Below are positions 61,478 through 64,000 of a stretch of DNA of 64,000 nucleotides, piece by piece (position 1 is the first letter of the stretch; the number at the start of each line of letters is the position of its first letter). The translations under genes were made by a program, and so were the position numbers. Source of the stretch: Brevibacillus brevis NBRC 100599 (GTDB lineage Bacteria > Bacillota > Bacilli > Brevibacillales > Brevibacillaceae); the NCBI RefSeq assembly GCF_000010165.1, contig NC_012491.1, positions 1,606,001 through 1,670,000 of the forward strand. The letters run 5' to 3'. The notes under the pieces are model-generated. The model was given only the letters and a program-made list of their open reading frames with translations, ran no database searches and was not told where the DNA came from.

Positions 61478-62371
61478 ATGGGGATGAGGAATGGTTTTGT
61501 TTCGATCAGCCAAAAAGGATTCGATCAGGAGCTACTGCCATACCAGTTGTATCAAAAAGCGAAGAGATACGGCATTTGGAACCCGCAGGACATTGATTTT
61601 ACACAAGACCGCGAAGATTACGCGAATATGAATCCAGAGCAGAAGGAAGAAACCTTGGGACGGATTGCTGGTTTTCTTGGTGGGGAAGAGGCTGTCACCC
61701 TCGATCTTTTGCCTCTGATCATGGTCATTGCAGAGGAAGGGCGACTGGAGGAAGAAATGTTTTTGACGACCTTCCTCTTTGAAGAGGCCAAGCATACGGA
61801 GTTTTTCCGGTTGGTTCTCGACAACATCGGCGAGTCAGGAGACTTGCATCATTTTCACGACGATGTGTACAAGCGAATTTTCCATGAGATCCTACCGAAC
61901 GCACTCCATCGTCTATTAACGGATAAATCCCCCGAAGCCATCGCAGAAGCTTCTACTGTCTACAACATGTTTGTGGAGGGCGTGCTCGCAGAGACAGGTT
62001 ACTATGCGTTTTACGAAGCACTCAGCAAAACGGGGCTCATGCCTGGTCTCATGCAAGGAATTGGGTATTTGAAGACAGACGAATCGCGGCACATCAGCTA
62101 TGGAACATTCCTGCTACAGCGATTGATCTGTGAGCATCGGCATATTTACGATGTCATTGCCAAAAAGATGGATGAGCTAGCTCCGATGGCAACTCATCTG
62201 TACGACTGGATGGATGACCCACAAGGGGTGAGTGCATTCGGAGTGAAGATCACTGATTTGAAGCAGTTTGCGAAAAAGCAACTGAGTGTGCGCATGGAGG
62301 TACTTGCCCGAGCAAAAGGACAGACGATTGAAGAGCTGTATAAGCATACAAGGACAACGATTGATGTGTAA
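61478..62371 (+). CDS. R2-like ligand-binding oxidase (R2lox)
   Basis: This 297-residue ferritin-like four-helix protein has the R2lox pattern: GGEEAVTLD near residue 70, FEEAKHTEF near 101-109, FVEGVLAETGYY near 165-176 and TDESRHISYG near 200-209, giving the carboxylate and histidine ligands of a mixed Mn/Fe centre. Family members form a tyrosine-valine ether crosslink and bind a fatty acid; Val73 and Tyr162 are candidates for that pair here. ATG 61478 or 61484 may be the start (AAAGG at 61469). The physiological reaction is unknown. Confidence 0.83.
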   Translation: MGMRNGFVSISQKGFDQELLPYQLYQKAKRYGIWNPQDIDFTQDREDYANMNPEQKEETLGRIAGFLGGEEAVTLDLLPLIMVIAEEGRLEEEMFLTTFLFEEAKHTEFFRLVLDNIGESGDLHHFHDDVYKRIFHEILPNALHRLLTDKSPEAIAEASTVYNMFVEGVLAETGYYAFYEALSKTGLMPGLMQGIGYLKTDESRHISYGTFLLQRLICEHRHIYDVIAKKMDELAPMATHLYDWMDDPQGVSAFGVKITDLKQFAKKQLSVRMEVLARAKGQTIEELYKHTRTTIDV

Positions 62372-62447
62372 GCAAAAATGCGATCGAACATATTCGCGTC
62401 GTTGTTTACAGAACTAGGCTATGGTCCTAAAGCGGAATCCGCCTAAG

Positions 62448-62547
62448 GTCTGAGTAAAAAACAACCTCCCGTCCGTGTTAGACAGCCTGGCTAATCCCTT
62501 ACAATAAAGCCATAAGAGGAAAACATTGGATAGGGAGAGAGATCAAA
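62448..62547 (+). promoter_or_regulatory. duplicated upstream region, first copy
   Basis: From GTCTGAG (62448) to the start codon this region matches 62846-62946 in sequence and spacing, including TCCGTGT, TACAATAAA and the AGGAAAACATTGGATAGGG leader. The shared TACAAT is a probable -10 box. Confidence 0.6.
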
Positions 62548-62787
62548 ATGAGAAAACAAAAGTGGATGATGTTAGGAATTACAGCGGTTGTTTGTTCGGC
62601 GATGGTCGTGCCAGGGGCGTTTGCCAAAGAGAAAGAAGACGCATATTCCGTAACGAATGCTTTCTTCGCCCCTGCTCCAAACACGACAGCTCCAGTAGTC
62701 CAGAAAACAGATACCGTGACAGGTACGCAAACAACAGGAAGTGCATTTATTTTCGCTCCAAATGTAAACGAAAAAGAAAAAAACTAA
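62548..62787 (+). CDS. small secreted protein, tandem copy 1
   Basis: This 79-residue precursor has a signal peptide (RKQKWMMLGITAVVCSAMVVPGAFA, cleaved near residue 26) and a mature part of about 53 residues rich in Thr, Pro and Val, ending GSAFIFAPNVNEKEKN. It is followed by a close paralog that keeps the signal peptide and the (A/S)FIFAP.VNEKE end while the centre differs. GGGAGAGA precedes the start. The function is unknown. Confidence 0.8.
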   Translation: MRKQKWMMLGITAVVCSAMVVPGAFAKEKEDAYSVTNAFFAPAPNTTAPVVQKTDTVTGTQTTGSAFIFAPNVNEKEKN

Positions 62788-62793
62788 TGGGTT

Positions 62794-62824
62794 AAAGCAT
62801 CCGAACAGGATGCTTTTTCTTTTG
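62794..62824 (+). terminator. terminator between the tandem copies
   Basis: AAAGCATCC loops to GGATGCTTT with a T-rich end, so each copy has its own unit. Confidence 0.78.
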
Positions 62825-62845
62825 GAAAAAACGAATCCATCTCAA

Positions 62846-62946
62846 GTCTGAGAAAAAAACAATCTTTCGTCCGTGTCGAGCAGACTCCCTACTGCCATAC
62901 AATAAAAAGCGTTACAGGAAAACATTGGATAGGGAGAGAGACATAG
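62846..62946 (+). promoter_or_regulatory. duplicated upstream region, second copy
   Basis: Matches 62448-62547 from GTCTGAG to the ribosome binding site, so the tandem duplication included promoter and 5' leader. Confidence 0.6.
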
Positions 62947-63177
62947 ATGAGAAAACCAAAATGGATGATGATGGGTGTAACAGCAGTTGTCTGTTCAGCA
63001 TTGCTCGTGCCAGGAGCGTTTGCAAAAGACAAGGATGATTCTTACACGGTGCTACCTTCCTTGGTAACCCCTGGTTCTTACGCCGTACCAACGGAAAAAA
63101 CCGAGGTCAAAAACACGCAACAAACCGGAGCCTCTTTTATTTTCGCTCCCACCGTAAACGAAAAAGAGGAGAAATAA
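62947..63177 (+). CDS. small secreted protein, tandem copy 2
   Basis: This 76-residue paralog of the gene at 62548 shares the signal peptide (RKPKWMMMGVTAVVCSALLVPGAFA) and the ending ASFIFAPTVNEKEEK. The middle part (YTVLPSLVTPGSYAVPTEKTEV) has diverged. Conservation at the two ends only suggests that the C-terminus is a functional segment, such as a processed peptide, while the centre is a spacer. The function is unknown. Confidence 0.8.
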   Translation: MRKPKWMMMGVTAVVCSALLVPGAFAKDKDDSYTVLPSLVTPGSYAVPTEKTEVKNTQQTGASFIFAPTVNEKEEK

Positions 63178-63186
63178 AGCAGAAGA

Positions 63187-63217
63187 AAGCTGTCAGACCC
63201 TGTCTGGCGGCTTTTTT
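63187..63217 (+). terminator. terminator after the tandem pair
   Basis: AAGCTGTCAGA folds on TCTGGCGGCTT and runs into TTTTTT. Confidence 0.75.
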
Positions 63218-63389
63218 CCTGTGAAAAGCGTCCTCTCTCATCTGGGGATCGAAACATCGACCGCTTGCATTCGATCAAACGATCATGACCGTTTGGTTTG
63301 GGCGAGTTGGATATAGGTGGACGATGCGCCACTTCCAGTTACTAGGCATATGATGGTGGGTGAATCCTAGCAAGAGAGGAGTTTCGCTG

Positions 63390-64000
63390 ATGAGCAATCG
63401 CCAGAAAATGGCGGATGAGGAATTACAGGAATGGGCAAGCAGACTGGAGACTCAAGCGCCCCAAGACGTGCTTGTGAACGCCGTGGAAAACTATGCAGCG
63501 AGTCTGATCCTAGCTGCCAGCTTTGGCGCTGAAGATGTCGTTTTAATCGACATGCTGCACAAATTGGCTCCCACGATTCCTGTATTTTACCTTGATACCA
63601 ACATTCATTTTGCTGAAACGTACGATACGCGTGACAAGCTGCAAGTCAGGTACGGCACGACATTTATTCAAGTGCAGCCACAGGTGACGTTAGCCGAGCA
63701 GGCAGAAACACACGGTGACAAACTGTGGGAGCGAGAACCGAATCTTTGCTGCGAGATTCGAAAGGTAGAGCCATTAAAGCGCGCCCTGTCCAACTATCAG
63801 GCGTGGATTACAGGCATTCGCCGCGAGCAATCACCTACCCGAGTGAATACCAAAAAAGTGGAGTGGGACGAAAAATTCAACCTGGTCAAATTCAATCCGC
63901 TAGCAGATTGGACGGAGGCCCAGGTGTGGGAATATATCCATGCACATGATGTCCCTTACAATCCATTGCACGACCGGAACTATCCAAGCATTGGCTGCCG
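63390..64000 (+). CDS. cysH: adenylyl/phosphoadenylyl-sulfate reductase, partial
   Basis: The first 203 residues of CysH, which reduces activated sulfate to sulfite with thioredoxin, are visible; the gene runs off the window. SFGAEDVVLIDML is the nucleotide loop, then YLDTNIHFAETYDTRDKLQ, LCCEIRKVEPLKRAL with the paired cysteines of the 4Fe-4S type, GIRREQSPTR, and YPSIGC, which begins the second cysteine group. The iron-sulfur cysteines suggest it can use APS. ATG 63390 follows AGAGAGGAG. I see no riboswitch in the 170 bp upstream. Confidence 0.93.
   Translation, partial: MSNRQKMADEELQEWASRLETQAPQDVLVNAVENYAASLILAASFGAEDVVLIDMLHKLAPTIPVFYLDTNIHFAETYDTRDKLQVRYGTTFIQVQPQVTLAEQAETHGDKLWEREPNLCCEIRKVEPLKRALSNYQAWITGIRREQSPTRVNTKKVEWDEKFNLVKFNPLADWTEAQVWEYIHAHDVPYNPLHDRNYPSIGC

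Noticed and set aside
63218-63389. SAM riboswitch or other sulfur riboswitch before cysH.
   Set aside because: I could not find the conserved S-box core or a terminator hairpin in the leader.

Overview
The window reads as chromosomal DNA of an aerobic, spore-forming member of the Firmicutes, most like Brevibacillus (Paenibacillaceae). The reasons are the spore genes cwlJ, gerQ and ytxC, the order ytxC - T-box - thrS, the infC-rpmI-rplT operon with its L20 leader, strong GGAGG ribosome binding sites, frequent GTG and TTG starts, and moderate GC. The species call is inference from gene content.

Layout: 1-5.5 kb holds two dipeptide-type ABC permease genes (minus strand) and a divergent operon of three paralogous cytosine-deaminase-like amidohydrolases. 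5.7-11.3 kb is a four-gene MacAB-like export operon with two ATPases. 11.3-21.4 kb is accessory: two LysR/MFS divergons, a DUF92 membrane protein, a SnoaL-like protein, a B3/B4 protein, a LysE exporter and a PaiB/MocR divergon. 21.7-24.7 kb has a fourth amidohydrolase paralog and a divergent TrzA-like amidohydrolase, followed by an SDR gene, ilvE, and a FadR-like regulator with a fatty acid hydroxylase. 28.9-38.3 kb has four paralogous oligopeptide-type binding lipoproteins and a fifth amidohydrolase. 38.4-49.4 kb contains Nudix, MFS, GNAT, PilZ and GIY-YIG/DUF2087 genes, yneQ, gerQ-cwlJ, and a MerR-controlled fatty-acid activation operon. 49.5-64 kb is mostly core: a VTT-family membrane protein, mqnC, ytxC, thrS, a chemoreceptor, moaA, infC-rpmI-rplT, a beta/gamma-crystallin-like protein, a LuxR regulator, an R2lox-like oxidase, two tandem small secreted proteins and the start of cysH.

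The strongest candidate for an undescribed system is the scattered set of five CodA-like amidohydrolases, one TrzA-like protein with an altered first metal motif, four binding lipoproteins and the DppBC-type permease pair. Six transcription units of this set (starting at 1800, 22963 on the minus strand, 23247, 28915, 31362 and 36723) share one promoter design that I saw nowhere else in the window: two or three direct repeats of GTAAAGAnnGTGAAAA with a 21-bp period, then a -10 hexamer 36-37 bp after the start of the last repeat, with no good -35. This looks like one activator controlling uptake and hydrolysis of a family of related small amides. The intergenic spaces of the same cluster (21.4-36.6 kb) hold six copies of a roughly 200-bp imperfect palindrome whose arms differ in sequence between copies but stay complementary, suggesting a structured RNA or a mobile palindromic element.
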